Shown in pieces: positions 7,054 through 16,550 of a stretch of 30,087 bases of DNA (position 1 is the first letter of the stretch; each line of letters opens with the position of its first letter). The DNA is from CAYUUR01 sp964510235. GTDB taxonomy: Bacteria > Patescibacteriota > Saccharimonadia > Saccharimonadales > CAYUUR01. Both the position numbers and the translations under genes were made by a program. The notes under the pieces were generated by a model. The model made no database searches, was not told the DNA's origin, and saw only the letters and a list, made by a program, of their open reading frames with translations. Location of the stretch: the NCBI GenBank assembly GCA_964510235.1, contig CAZEBF010000010.1, positions 1 to 30,087 on the forward strand, read 5' to 3'.

Positions 7054-9785
7054 TCAGGTAACCCCTCGTACAATGTATTAATCAAATCAATTATTCCTGG
7101 GTCTCGACAACTGTCTCCTCCGCCAACTTGTGGCACACCGTTCTTTATACAGCCACGGTCGATATGAAGATGAACAGTCTTACGCCCGCATTCTGCTGGA
7201 CCAATTTCTGCTATGGGTTGGCCGGCGCTAATCGTTGCACCGGAAGCGACCAATGGTTTGGTCATATGTAGATTCATATAGCGGAATTTATCCTTGGTAG
7301 AGGTGAAACTGATACTGACGCAGTGAGGATAGCCATCATACCCCGGTTTCACATAGTCAACAACCCCATCAGAGATGGCAAATACTTTTTTACCCTGTGT
7401 ATCCGACGGCTTACTATAGAGTAGGTCAAATGCTGCTGTGTTGTCATGGTGGCAACCGGTTGGACCGGCTGTACATGGAAGCTGTGTAAAAGATTTAATT
7501 GTAGATTTTTTTGCGCCTTCTACGGGGAATGCATAACCTTCTGCGTTGACTAAGCCGCCAGATGTGGCACCAGCGCAGTTACCTACAGCTTGTCCGGTTC
7601 CAACTACACCGCCTTTTAGGAGCATAAAGACAGTAGCGGCACCAGGTTGGCCAACTTTTTTGCTCGGCTGTTCGTCACGAACGGAGCTGCCCGGTCCCCA
7701 TGCCATAGGTAGCTTGTGAGCTGGTGTAGTATCGTAACCCGCCCAGGTGTAGGCGTGCAGGTTAAAATCTGCCTGGCCTCTAAACCACTCTGAACCTGCT
7801 CCAGACTTATACGATAGTATGAGCTTTCCTGCTTGTTCGGCAGTCAATGGTTGCGATAAATCACCGAGCTTTAAGAAGCCAGCATTGCCACGCATGTATT
7901 CAATCGCCAGTTTAGCTACGCGGACAAACTCATCGTCAGTCAGCATCTTACCTGGCTTAAACACAGGGTCGTTCGGACTAACTCCAGTTATCTCTTCTAT
8001 ATAGAGCTTAGACATTTGGAAGGGGCTAGCATAGCCTAAGTTGCCTTCTGGGTTATCTTTTCGAAGGCTGAATTCAAGGTTGTGAAGGGCTGGCAGCACT
8101 TCCCAGTCGGCCATATTCTCTTCCTGGGCTGCACGTTGATAGAGTGGAATTAATGGTTGAATCTTGGGCATCAAATCCTTGGTGAATATCTCGACTGCAG
8201 CTGGGTCAGGCGCAAAACCGCTCGTCACGACCCCGGTCTGACTACTTGTTGGTACGGCAGCAGTGGCTCCCGAAGCAGGTGCTCCGATTGCTGAACTTAT
8301 TTTTGTGACATATTCTTTAGCACCATCAGCCGAAGGGTGTACATGGGCGTATCCGTCAAGATCGCCGTATTCAGTGCCAATCAGCGCCGGATTGGCGCTC
8401 ACAGCACCCTGCCAGTCAATAATCTGAAAACCAAGACCGGCTGATTCTTCACTCAAGACTGCGTTGTATTCTGCGAATGAGCTGGCATATGGATAGTTGC
8501 CAGGCGGATCAGTACTGAGCGTGTCGCCAGTGTATGCGAGATTGACCCAGTATATTTTGGCGTCCTGTTTCTTTTTGTTGATGGCTTTTATGTTATTGAC
8601 TACTTCTTGTACGCTCGTCCGAAAGCCTTCTTTTGTATTCTCTCCCCACGGATCATTACGGTTAGTGCCAAGCGCAATCACGACAGCATCGGCATCGGTT
8701 ATCGCTTGTTTATCAGTTTCCATCTGTGCCTTGCCATCTGGTGTCACGTAGTGTGAGCCGACGAGTTGGCGCCCGCCCTTTGCACTGATAGTTGGCTTCC
8801 AACCTTTTGTGGTAAATTCTTTCTCTAACATCCGTGGTTCTACGCCAAACTGCTGTGCCTTGTCATCCGGAGCATTCGCAAACCAATCGATGATGGAATC
8901 ACCAACAACATAGACGCTACCACTGGCTTGCGCCTGTACATTACCCTGCGCACTACATATACAGCTGCCAGCTGCTTGTTCTGTGAGCGGTTGGGCAGGA
9001 GCTGTAGGAGTGTTACTGCTCGCAATCACGTTATCCCGGACCTTTTTGACATAGGCGTCCCCGACGTCCAGGCTGCCCGGGTTAGCTTCGTGGTGGCCAA
9101 AGATGCCGCTTTTTGTGTTAACATCTGCTGTCGTAGAGATGCTGTACTTTGCGACCAGCTCTGATACAACTTTAACAACCGCTTGATATTGGGTAGTGTT
9201 ACCGAGCAGTTCTGCTTCGTATGGTGCTGAAGGATTATCTTTAACTGCATCCGTACCCTCAAAGCTACTGCTTTCTATCTCGATACCAATACTAACATCG
9301 TTCCAGGTGCTGTCTTCCATTGACTGACGAGGTTTGGTATCTAGACTTTCAGATAGCTGATAGACCTTACCTTCCTTATCAATGGTGAGTTGCACTGCTC
9401 GACCGTCAGGGTGCGTTTTCGGATCAGTCCTATTTGCCATGTTCTGAATGAGAGTCTCAGGGCTATCATAGTCCCCAACCGTCCAGTGTAGAATGATGGC
9501 CTTGGGAGTGATCTTCTCGCCAGTAATGACCCCATCCGTCACTTTGTAAGCCGAATCAAGCAAACTACCAGTCTGGGCTGGTTGCGTTGGGGTTGTTTGT
9601 GGTGACGTACCTTCTGAGAGTGCAGCACCACATGCGTTGCTGTAAAAAGGATGTAACAGGGTTTTCGCATTATTCTTACTTTGCTGAGCACTATCAACCG
9701 TAGGTTCTTGAGCGAACACTGTTACTGCCACGGTATTGCCTATAAGAAGGAATGCAAACACAAGTGCTAATACTCTGCGAATCAT
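7050..9785 (-). CDS. Secreted multidomain peptidoglycan hydrolase: amidase_2 + SGNH + lysozyme-like + M23
   Basis: 911 aa with an N-terminal signal peptide (RRVLALVFAFLLIGNTVAVTVFAQ). Domain 1 (about 85-255) is an N-acetylmuramoyl-L-alanine amidase of the amidase_2/PGRP type: first His in ILHWTVGD, second in FGHHEANPGSLDVGD. Domain 2 (about 290-500) is an SGNH/GDSL hydrolase with VVGDS, ALGTNRND and DGYAHVHPS blocks. Domain 3 (about 530-700) looks lysozyme or transglycosylase-like (PALHNLEFS ... YASPFQMSK); this is less certain. Domain 4 (about 750-895) is an M23/LytM endopeptidase with HHDNTAAFD and HLHID zinc motifs. I chose ATG 9785 (GGGAG 7 bases upstream), which overlaps the previous stop as ATGA; a TTG two codons earlier is less likely. 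It probably opens peptidoglycan for the secretion apparatus encoded around it, a VirB1-like role. Confidence 0.88.
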   Translation of the reverse strand: MIRRVLALVFAFLLIGNTVAVTVFAQEPTVDSAQQSKNNAKTLLHPFYSNACGAALSEGTSPQTTPTQPAQTGSLLDSAYKVTDGVITGEKITPKAIILHWTVGDYDSPETLIQNMANRTDPKTHPDGRAVQLTIDKEGKVYQLSESLDTKPRQSMEDSTWNDVSIGIEIESSSFEGTDAVKDNPSAPYEAELLGNTTQYQAVVKVVSELVAKYSISTTADVNTKSGIFGHHEANPGSLDVGDAYVKKVRDNVIASSNTPTAPAQPLTEQAAGSCICSAQGNVQAQASGSVYVVGDSIIDWFANAPDDKAQQFGVEPRMLEKEFTTKGWKPTISAKGGRQLVGSHYVTPDGKAQMETDKQAITDADAVVIALGTNRNDPWGENTKEGFRTSVQEVVNNIKAINKKKQDAKIYWVNLAYTGDTLSTDPPGNYPYASSFAEYNAVLSEESAGLGFQIIDWQGAVSANPALIGTEYGDLDGYAHVHPSADGAKEYVTKISSAIGAPASGATAAVPTSSQTGVVTSGFAPDPAAVEIFTKDLMPKIQPLIPLYQRAAQEENMADWEVLPALHNLEFSLRKDNPEGNLGYASPFQMSKLYIEEITGVSPNDPVFKPGKMLTDDEFVRVAKLAIEYMRGNAGFLKLGDLSQPLTAEQAGKLILSYKSGAGSEWFRGQADFNLHAYTWAGYDTTPAHKLPMAWGPGSSVRDEQPSKKVGQPGAATVFMLLKGGVVGTGQAVGNCAGATSGGLVNAEGYAFPVEGAKKSTIKSFTQLPCTAGPTGCHHDNTAAFDLLYSKPSDTQGKKVFAISDGVVDYVKPGYDGYPHCVSISFTSTKDKFRYMNLHMTKPLVASGATISAGQPIAEIGPAECGRKTVHLHIDRGCIKNGVPQVGGGDSCRDPGIIDLINTLYEGLPE

Positions 9786-12700
9786 GGGCAAGCTCCCATC
9801 GATGCAAGCTTGTATTCTGGCAGAATGCGGACATGGAAGTGGTTGGCATGACCATCATAGTACTGCATTTTACCCGGTACTCCCTTTGAAGCAGTATAGC
9901 TGTTGAAGTCGTTCTGTACTGCAGAGTCATTATAAAGAATCTTTTCGATAATTCCTGTGTCAGCAAACAGTTGAGCTAGATCCTTACTCTTTTGTTGATC
10001 ACCATTCACGTTTGCTGCTTGCTGGTCTTCGGTAGTAATGTCTACATCAACTCCTGTCATATGGCTTACATGTCCGGCTGCGGCATTTAGGTCGCCCACA
10101 CGAACACGACCACGGTCAGGGTACTTCGCACGCCAGGCTTTTGCAACAGTATAGATGACATCAACTAACGCCTTGTTCCCACAACGGTCTGAAGGGGGTG
10201 TGTTGCCGCCGAATACATACTCACCGTTTGCGGCGTCAGGCATGGCGTAGTAGTTATTGGCGACTGCCGGACCAAGATTGGGTGGTGATTCGAGACCAGC
10301 GATTGACCCACCACTTGGCACTGCACCTAGACTTTGCACAACAAACTCTGCCATCTGTGGGTAACCTTTGGCTGGATGAACATCATTTATGCCAACAAAT
10401 TCTGCTGCGATTGGACTGGTCGCCCACGGAATAATCGAGAAACTCTTTTCTTTAGACTTAGTATCAAGCACGCCGTTGAACTCACCAAACGACTGTTCAA
10501 GATTCACGCAAGTTACAAAACATACCGAACCTTCGCCATAAAAGTTTGTCCAGAATATTCGTGCACTCGGCGCAATTTCCTTGATCGCTGCTGTCATTTC
10601 GTCTACTTTTGCTCCGAATGCAGCGCCAGTTGATCCGACATCATTTGTACCAAGGTTCACCATAATGGTTCCAGGATTGGCGGCCTTAATTTCAGCGCTT
10701 TTAGCCTTAATTGTGTCGATACCCCACTTAAGTGGCTCACCACCCTTAGCTTCAATAGGCATTGGATCCCAGCCAGCTGCTTTTAGCTTGTCTGCCAACT
10801 GTCCACCATCACGCATTCCAACGGTGAGCGAATCGCCGATCACAAAGATCTTACTATTGCCCGGTACCTGATTTTGGCTAGTTGCAGTAGCATCTGAACC
10901 GTCATCAATACCCTTATCGAATTCGCCAGTAAAGTACATTTCTGCGGATTCTGTCGACACTTTTTCAAGTTTACATGGGTCGGCATTCAAGTAGACATCG
11001 AAAGGCAAATTGTCTGGCCGACCCATAGCCTCAACATACTCCTTAACCTCATCCGATCGCTTAGAAGTGTCCTGACATCCGTACTTATCTGCCAGATCAC
11101 CTGGCTCCATACCGTCATTACTATTTGCCGTGAAGACCTCGTGGTCAGTCGGGTAGCCATAGTAGATAGCATGGAATGGATTAACGACACCAGCCGCGTT
11201 AGATTTGGGCGTGCTGAGAGACACGACGTTACGAGTGATCGTACTGGCGCTAGTTGACAGGCCGGTAGCTACTGATTGGCTGAAGGCACCCATAGACGTT
11301 GGCATAGCAACGGCAAACTGCCCCGTTAGACTCTCGGCTACACTCGGCGAGAAGTAGCGTGCAAACATACTCATACCTTCAAGTTCTTGTTTTCGACTGT
11401 CCTGCTGTTCAGCCTTGATTGCAGCAACCTGGTTGTTGTTGAGATATCCGCCACCAATAGTATCCTCGCGACCTTTGCCTACTCCGCCACCAATTGACGC
11501 TGTGTTACCCGCCATGCCAGCGTATGTTGCATCCCAGGTGTCATCGCCCGACAAGGCACCACAAACCACACATCCTAAAACACGATTCAAAAGAAACCCA
11601 AAACCACTCTGTATAAGGCTATCAACACCTGTAATATCGATTAATTTTGCAATCACACTATCCGCGCCCGTCACGTCCATAACGCTACTCAAGGCGTTGT
11701 TGAAGGCGGCAACACCAATTCCAATAGAAGAACGCCACAGACCACCAATCTCTGCAAATACTTGCCATCCCTCAGTTTGCGTAAAGCTTTCCTTACTTTG
11801 TACCAGCCTCTTATGAGGACAGATTGTTTCGCCAGGCTCTAGCAAATCACCTTTATCGGTAGTGTCACCATCCTCGTTGCAGTCCGCTGAATAGCTTTTA
11901 GAGGCGTCAAAGTCAGATTTAGTGCCTTGGTAGGCCAGACTCTTTTCGTAGCCATCATATAGTTCGGTGCCCACGCGGACACTCTCCATGTCAATGTCTC
12001 CAGAAGTAAACTGGTCTTCCATACTCTGTCCAATGGCAGAAATCTGTGCATACTCCTGCATGTTCTTATCGTACGCGACCACACTGAGCGATCCGTCAGA
12101 CACAGACTTCTCTATCTGGAAAATACCGTGTACCAAAGCCACACCACCTGCAAAGGAAGCAAGAATACGTTTTAGACCTTGATCTTTTATCGACTGTCCA
12201 AGTGTTTTGCTAGCAGCGTTATCAAGCCGACCGGCAATCTCGTCATCTGTTCCCTCGCCTAGTGCTTTGGCGGCATCATCACCATAGCTCTTGACGTTCG
12301 GATCATCGGCGGCTTTTTTAGAGCCTTCTTCGCCAGAATCCTGTGTGCTTTTCTCATTGTCGTCTTGGTCTTCTGGCGAATCACCATCTCGGTCATCGAC
12401 ATCACCATCTCGAATTTCTTTACACTTATCGCCGCCCTCGAGCAGACAATTCAAGTACTTGCCGTAGTTTTCGGATACCCTCCCAACTGTCTGCTTGACG
12501 GTGTATTGCTTAAGCTTCAGCTTCTTATCAAAGTATGACTCGCGTACTTTCTCGCGCTTGGTTTCGAATATCTTCCAATTACTAACACCATTGTACTTTT
12601 TGTAGACAAAGCGCATATGGAATCGCTTAATAACTTGATGCCACTTGGTCTGGTCTCTAGTGAACTTCTTAATCTTGCCACGCGCAGCTTTACTATTGAG

Positions 12701-13684
12701 ATTACCATCAATTACTTTGCCGTTTTCTATCAGACGGAAGTTACTTGGTCTAGTGAACTTCTTACGATCAGTAAAGCCGCTTTCTTGTTGGATTGGCTCG
12801 ATTCGAAAGCCTTTTTGCTGAAAAGCGGCATCGAGCTTAGCTCCTTTCCAGTTTGTATATAACGTCGAAACCACCCCATTACCAAGATAGGTGTATTCAC
12901 GGTTGGTATCGACGTCAGGAACACCCGTTTGTTTAAGCGTCTCAATAATCAAGAAACGGTTCATGAGGTATTCAGCTCGTCGTTCGACGGCATATTGCGG
13001 AACTTCCCCAACCTGGCGTTCAATATTTTCGATGATGTGGGAGAGCTTGAACGGGAGCAAGAAGCCAAAGATACCACCAATTCCAACTACAATAAGTGTG
13101 GTGACGGCAGAAAGTACCAGTGCTTTGGCGCGACGCTTAGCAATATTACTAACACCTTCTTGCCGAGCCGACTTTACTTTGTCCATTTTGTTGCGCCAAC
13201 CACCTTTTTCAGCGTTTTCGGTCGCCTTGTCTGTCTCGGCTTTCTCAGTTGGGTTAGTTCCGGCGAGTATTGAGGCTTTTTCGGGATTTTCTCCTCCATT
13301 GGCCTCTCTTTGCATAAGTGAATCATCAGCCGCAATTGCCCCGAGCGCAGATCTACCAGACTTCATTCGGTTTGAGGGGTTTTTGAATGAGTACCGACCA
13401 GGATCTTTAGTCTGTGGTGAGTACGTGTTGAAATTACTCGAACCGGCCGATTCTCCAGAGTCGCCAATTGGCGCAAAATTATCATCATAATTTGCTGCCT
13501 GGTTATTGAGTGGAATGCCGCCACCACTGCCAAGGCCAGACAAACTATCGCTGGCCCGACCAAGCAAATTAGCCTCGTCGCGGCTCAACCCGCTAGACTT
13601 TTGGTTTGTCAGATCATCGCTACTACCAGCAGAGAGATTTTCTCCCGCCGCCTGGTTATCGCTACGATCCTTCGTATCTGGCAT
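9782..13684 (-). CDS. Giant membrane-anchored protein with SGNH hydrolase and M74 (MepA-like) murein endopeptidase domains
   Basis: 1300 aa. Residues 1-185 are hydrophilic, Ser/Asn/Gly-rich and probably cytoplasmic and disordered. A strong transmembrane helix follows (about 188-212). Weaker hydrophobic stretches lie near 507-525, 652-668 and 690-712, so more membrane passes are possible. Residues 425-457 are very acidic. A DCNEDGDTTDKGD stretch (601-613) resembles a calcium-binding loop. Residues about 943-1120 form an SGNH hydrolase: GDS (950-952), GTND (1012-1015), DVHP (1101-1104). Residues about 1150-1290 match penicillin-insensitive murein endopeptidase MepA, with HMTGVDVD (H1208, D1215) and GHANHFHVRI (H1279, H1282, H1284) in exactly the zinc-ligand spacing I know for MepA. 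ATG 13684 has a weak AGGGAA 8 bases upstream. The stop overlaps the next wall-enzyme start. Likely the wall-cutting, surface-exposed component of the secretion system. Confidence 0.87.
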   Translation of the reverse strand: MPDTKDRSDNQAAGENLSAGSSDDLTNQKSSGLSRDEANLLGRASDSLSGLGSGGGIPLNNQAANYDDNFAPIGDSGESAGSSNFNTYSPQTKDPGRYSFKNPSNRMKSGRSALGAIAADDSLMQREANGGENPEKASILAGTNPTEKAETDKATENAEKGGWRNKMDKVKSARQEGVSNIAKRRAKALVLSAVTTLIVVGIGGIFGFLLPFKLSHIIENIERQVGEVPQYAVERRAEYLMNRFLIIETLKQTGVPDVDTNREYTYLGNGVVSTLYTNWKGAKLDAAFQQKGFRIEPIQQESGFTDRKKFTRPSNFRLIENGKVIDGNLNSKAARGKIKKFTRDQTKWHQVIKRFHMRFVYKKYNGVSNWKIFETKREKVRESYFDKKLKLKQYTVKQTVGRVSENYGKYLNCLLEGGDKCKEIRDGDVDDRDGDSPEDQDDNEKSTQDSGEEGSKKAADDPNVKSYGDDAAKALGEGTDDEIAGRLDNAASKTLGQSIKDQGLKRILASFAGGVALVHGIFQIEKSVSDGSLSVVAYDKNMQEYAQISAIGQSMEDQFTSGDIDMESVRVGTELYDGYEKSLAYQGTKSDFDASKSYSADCNEDGDTTDKGDLLEPGETICPHKRLVQSKESFTQTEGWQVFAEIGGLWRSSIGIGVAAFNNALSSVMDVTGADSVIAKLIDITGVDSLIQSGFGFLLNRVLGCVVCGALSGDDTWDATYAGMAGNTASIGGGVGKGREDTIGGGYLNNNQVAAIKAEQQDSRKQELEGMSMFARYFSPSVAESLTGQFAVAMPTSMGAFSQSVATGLSTSASTITRNVVSLSTPKSNAAGVVNPFHAIYYGYPTDHEVFTANSNDGMEPGDLADKYGCQDTSKRSDEVKEYVEAMGRPDNLPFDVYLNADPCKLEKVSTESAEMYFTGEFDKGIDDGSDATATSQNQVPGNSKIFVIGDSLTVGMRDGGQLADKLKAAGWDPMPIEAKGGEPLKWGIDTIKAKSAEIKAANPGTIMVNLGTNDVGSTGAAFGAKVDEMTAAIKEIAPSARIFWTNFYGEGSVCFVTCVNLEQSFGEFNGVLDTKSKEKSFSIIPWATSPIAAEFVGINDVHPAKGYPQMAEFVVQSLGAVPSGGSIAGLESPPNLGPAVANNYYAMPDAANGEYVFGGNTPPSDRCGNKALVDVIYTVAKAWRAKYPDRGRVRVGDLNAAAGHVSHMTGVDVDITTEDQQAANVNGDQQKSKDLAQLFADTGIIEKILYNDSAVQNDFNSYTASKGVPGKMQYYDGHANHFHVRILPEYKLASMGACP

Positions 13685-13708
13685 GTGTGTGTTTCCCTAT
13701 CTGGTGCA

Positions 13709-15628
13709 TTATAACCCAGGACTTAAGCGGTTTGCTAGGTCAATCGTACCTTCTGGCTGATTGATGTCGCCCATTTCCATAGCTTGTACTTGGTCTGGAT
13801 TGGTAGTGATAAGGCCTGTTTCAGTTGGGCTGGCCATAATCTGAATATGAACATGGTTTTGTCCGGCAAAGAACAATCCCTGTCCGACTGGGAACTGGCT
13901 CAAACGCTTGCGCTCTTCACTCGTCAACTTAAAGACATCGGCCAGGACATCAACCGCTGAGGTTGATTGCTTGAGCAGTAACTGCATCGATGCGTTGGCC
14001 ACAATTGCTCGTCCCATTCGCGAGCCCATAAAATCTTCAACATCCTGTGAAATACACGTAATACCAAGGTTATACTTACGGGCGCGCTTAGCGAGGCTAA
14101 ACAAGAAGTTAGCAGAATCCTCGTACTTCATAAGCTGCCAGGCCTCATCAACAATCAGGATGCGGCGCTTTTGATCTGACTTGGTTTTGTTCCAAATGTA
14201 GTTGAGGACAATGTACATGGCAACAGGACGAAGTTCGTCTTCCAGATCGCGCACGTTAAATACAACCATCGGGTTATTGATATCTACATTAGACTGCTGA
14301 CTAAAGATACCCGCAAAAGTACCAGTCGTGTATTTACGCAGACGCTGAGCTAACTGTGGACCGGTGCCACCCATGTGCAGCAAAGTGTCATACAAATCAG
14401 CAATGGTTGGTGGAATAGCCGTATGTGTCAGCGGATCGTTGGTAATACCGGCTTTGGCGTAAGTTTCAATGAGGGCCGCGTCAAGGTCGGCCTCTTCTAC
14501 TGGTGTGAGCGCTGGCGCTACCACAGTATTGCCACCGCCACCTGCCATCTGTGCTTGGGCCCCACCCATCATCAGGCGCAAAAGACCATGCAGTGTGATC
14601 AAGTTACTGCGCAGTGCATTGTCAGCTTCTTCGGTATCAACCACTTTTGGCAGATCAAACGGATTAATACGGGTTGGTGAGTTCAAGCTCAAACGAACAT
14701 AAGCGCCACCTACTGCATCACACATACGCTGATATTCATTTTCTGGGTCGATGATAAAGATCTCGGTACCAAACATCATGCTTCGTAACGCTTCTAGCTT
14801 CACCGCAAATGACTTACCTGCACCAGATTTAGCAAACACCACTGAGTTACCATTCTCTAGTGTGAACCGGTCAAAAATTACCAAGCCAGAGTTGTGCATG
14901 TTGATGCCATACAAAATACCGTTGTCTTGACTTAAATCGGCTGATGTAAACGGAAAACTGGTAGATAGCGCGCCGGTACTCATGTTGCGACGAATCTGCA
15001 GCTGGTCAGTAAATTGTGGCACAGTACTGTTCAGGCCTTGTTCTTGTTGCGAAGAAGCTGGCTTTGAATAGACCAGCTGCTGGCCCAGAATCGATTCGAT
15101 CTTGTGGGTAATAAACTCTAGCTCATCTAAACTGTTGGCGTAGAGTATGAAATACAGACCAAAGCGGAAGAAACGCTCCTCGCCCATCTGTAGCTTGTCA
15201 CGCATTTGCTCGGCGTCGGATATAGCAGCCTGCTTGGCTGGGTCACGTACACGACCTTTTTCTGCATCGATTTGTAGACCGGCTTCTAGCTGACCAACCT
15301 TTTTACGCAGGTTTTTGAGAACCACTTCACTCTCGACCGGGTAAATAAACATCGACAGATCAAGCACTTCATCAATGTTGATCATGCTACTTAGCCAACC
15401 AGTGTAGACCTGACGTGGATAGCCGAACACATAAAAGGTACGAGCGTAGCGTGTTCCCAAGTGGAAGTAGTTTGGCTTGTACTCGAGTGAACTTGGCGCA
15501 ATAAAATCACGCAGCGCCGTTATACCCTTGCGGAAGGCTTGCTCAACCTCTTGCTGCTCACGGGCGGCTTGCGCTTGTGCTAAAGCGACTGGATCAGTTT
15601 GAGGTTGTTTACCGCCAAAGATACCCAT
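13709..15628 (-). CDS. virB4: VirB4-family type IV secretion ATPase
   Basis: 639 aa. Cytoplasmic ATPase that energises pilus assembly and substrate transfer in type IV systems. Walker A AKSGAGKS is at 266-273 and Walker B ILIVDEAW at 490-497, followed by the ISQDVEDF strand (about 526-533) typical of VirB4/TraC. An N-terminal region (about 40-250) resembles the later part of the VirB4 N-terminal domain, while the first part is supplied by the separate upstream TraC-like gene. Residues 356-368 hold an odd Gly/Met/Ala-rich insertion. The ATG at 15628 overlaps the upstream stop as TAATG, so the two are translationally coupled. The protein is shorter than classical VirB4 (about 800 aa), as expected for this split arrangement. 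Confidence 0.93.
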   Translation of the reverse strand: MGIFGGKQPQTDPVALAQAQAAREQQEVEQAFRKGITALRDFIAPSSLEYKPNYFHLGTRYARTFYVFGYPRQVYTGWLSSMINIDEVLDLSMFIYPVESEVVLKNLRKKVGQLEAGLQIDAEKGRVRDPAKQAAISDAEQMRDKLQMGEERFFRFGLYFILYANSLDELEFITHKIESILGQQLVYSKPASSQQEQGLNSTVPQFTDQLQIRRNMSTGALSTSFPFTSADLSQDNGILYGINMHNSGLVIFDRFTLENGNSVVFAKSGAGKSFAVKLEALRSMMFGTEIFIIDPENEYQRMCDAVGGAYVRLSLNSPTRINPFDLPKVVDTEEADNALRSNLITLHGLLRLMMGGAQAQMAGGGGNTVVAPALTPVEEADLDAALIETYAKAGITNDPLTHTAIPPTIADLYDTLLHMGGTGPQLAQRLRKYTTGTFAGIFSQQSNVDINNPMVVFNVRDLEDELRPVAMYIVLNYIWNKTKSDQKRRILIVDEAWQLMKYEDSANFLFSLAKRARKYNLGITCISQDVEDFMGSRMGRAIVANASMQLLLKQSTSAVDVLADVFKLTSEERKRLSQFPVGQGLFFAGQNHVHIQIMASPTETGLITTNPDQVQAMEMGDINQPEGTIDLANRLSPGL

Positions 15629-16527
15629 TAGAATGACTCTCTTTCTAGTTGAGGCTGTCGGGCAACGCCTTCGCCTTTGGTCACAACCGGCACGGCTAGG
15701 TCATCAAAGTTTTTGAGCTGCTGACGAGTGGCGGTATCCGGGTTGTAGGTGTCGTAGTATAGTTCAATCAGTTCTTGAGTATCGAGCGGCAAGCCTTGCA
15801 CGCCACACTGCAGCAGTCCGTTTAGTACTGCCTGCACACGGTTACGGAGCTCAGTCTTGCCCTTTTCTAGATCCTGCTCGTTAATGGTAACGTGCTGTTC
15901 TTTCTGGTTGAACAATGCGCCTAGGCCCGAGAAAAAGTTCTTACTGCCAGTAATGGCCTTCTGCACATCCAGCACCGGAAAATACGGAATCACCAAGTAA
16001 AATCGCTTGTCCATAATGTTGGTTTGTTGAGACAGATTACCCATAAAGTTAATGTAATCTTCCATGAGAACTGATAGCAGCATGTTGTCGTGTTCTGAGC
16101 GAATCTTATCGAGCTTGTCGATGTAACTTTGCAAATCAATCTTTTGTGAGCGCATAAAAATCTGAATTGGAAAATACAGTGAGTTCAAAAAGCCTTGATA
16201 GCCAGACTCAACTGCCTCTTGTTCTTGTTGGCTCATCAGGTCAAAGTTAATCGATTTGGTCATAATGACTGAACGGAACGAACCGTCATTCATAATGACA
16301 ATGCCGTCGCGGATCTCGGCAATCATTAGGTTATTCTGGGTGCTGTTGGGGTTGGATTTGCCTTTAGCTATCTGCTGGGGTTGCTGTGGTGCGCCGCCAA
16401 CCATGCCTAGTGGCGGTCCCATCTGTGGTTGTTGCATAGGCATAGCAGGCTGAGCCTGGGCATAGGCCTGAGGCTGCGGCTGAGCAGGTTGCTGCCCTTG
16501 GGGTTGATTAGGATATTGAGGATTCAT
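15628..16527 (-). CDS. TraC-like domain protein (VirB4 N-terminal-like)
   Basis: 299 aa. Residues 1-55 are Pro/Gln-rich and low complexity. From about residue 66 onward it resembles the TraC/VirB4 N-terminal-like domain: IAEIRDGIVIMNDGSFRSVI is the characteristic opening, followed by the SQQEQEAVESGYQGFLNSL helix and the MDKRFYLVIPYFP strand. It has no Walker motifs. In Gram-positive and CPR systems such a protein is encoded just before VirB4, as here, and presumably docks VirB4 at the membrane. The start has only a weak GGTGGG about 10 bases upstream. The stop overlaps the VirB4 start. Confidence 0.85.
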   Translation of the reverse strand: MNPQYPNQPQGQQPAQPQPQAYAQAQPAMPMQQPQMGPPLGMVGGAPQQPQQIAKGKSNPNSTQNNLMIAEIRDGIVIMNDGSFRSVIMTKSINFDLMSQQEQEAVESGYQGFLNSLYFPIQIFMRSQKIDLQSYIDKLDKIRSEHDNMLLSVLMEDYINFMGNLSQQTNIMDKRFYLVIPYFPVLDVQKAITGSKNFFSGLGALFNQKEQHVTINEQDLEKGKTELRNRVQAVLNGLLQCGVQGLPLDTQELIELYYDTYNPDTATRQQLKNFDDLAVPVVTKGEGVARQPQLERESF

Positions 16528-16550
16528 GTATTAGTGCCCACCATCAAGAT

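Noticed and set aside
12891..13490. 199-codon plus-strand frame antisense to the 1300-residue protein
   Set aside because: Composition is Ser/Ala/Leu shadow coding of a real gene with clear domains on the other strand.
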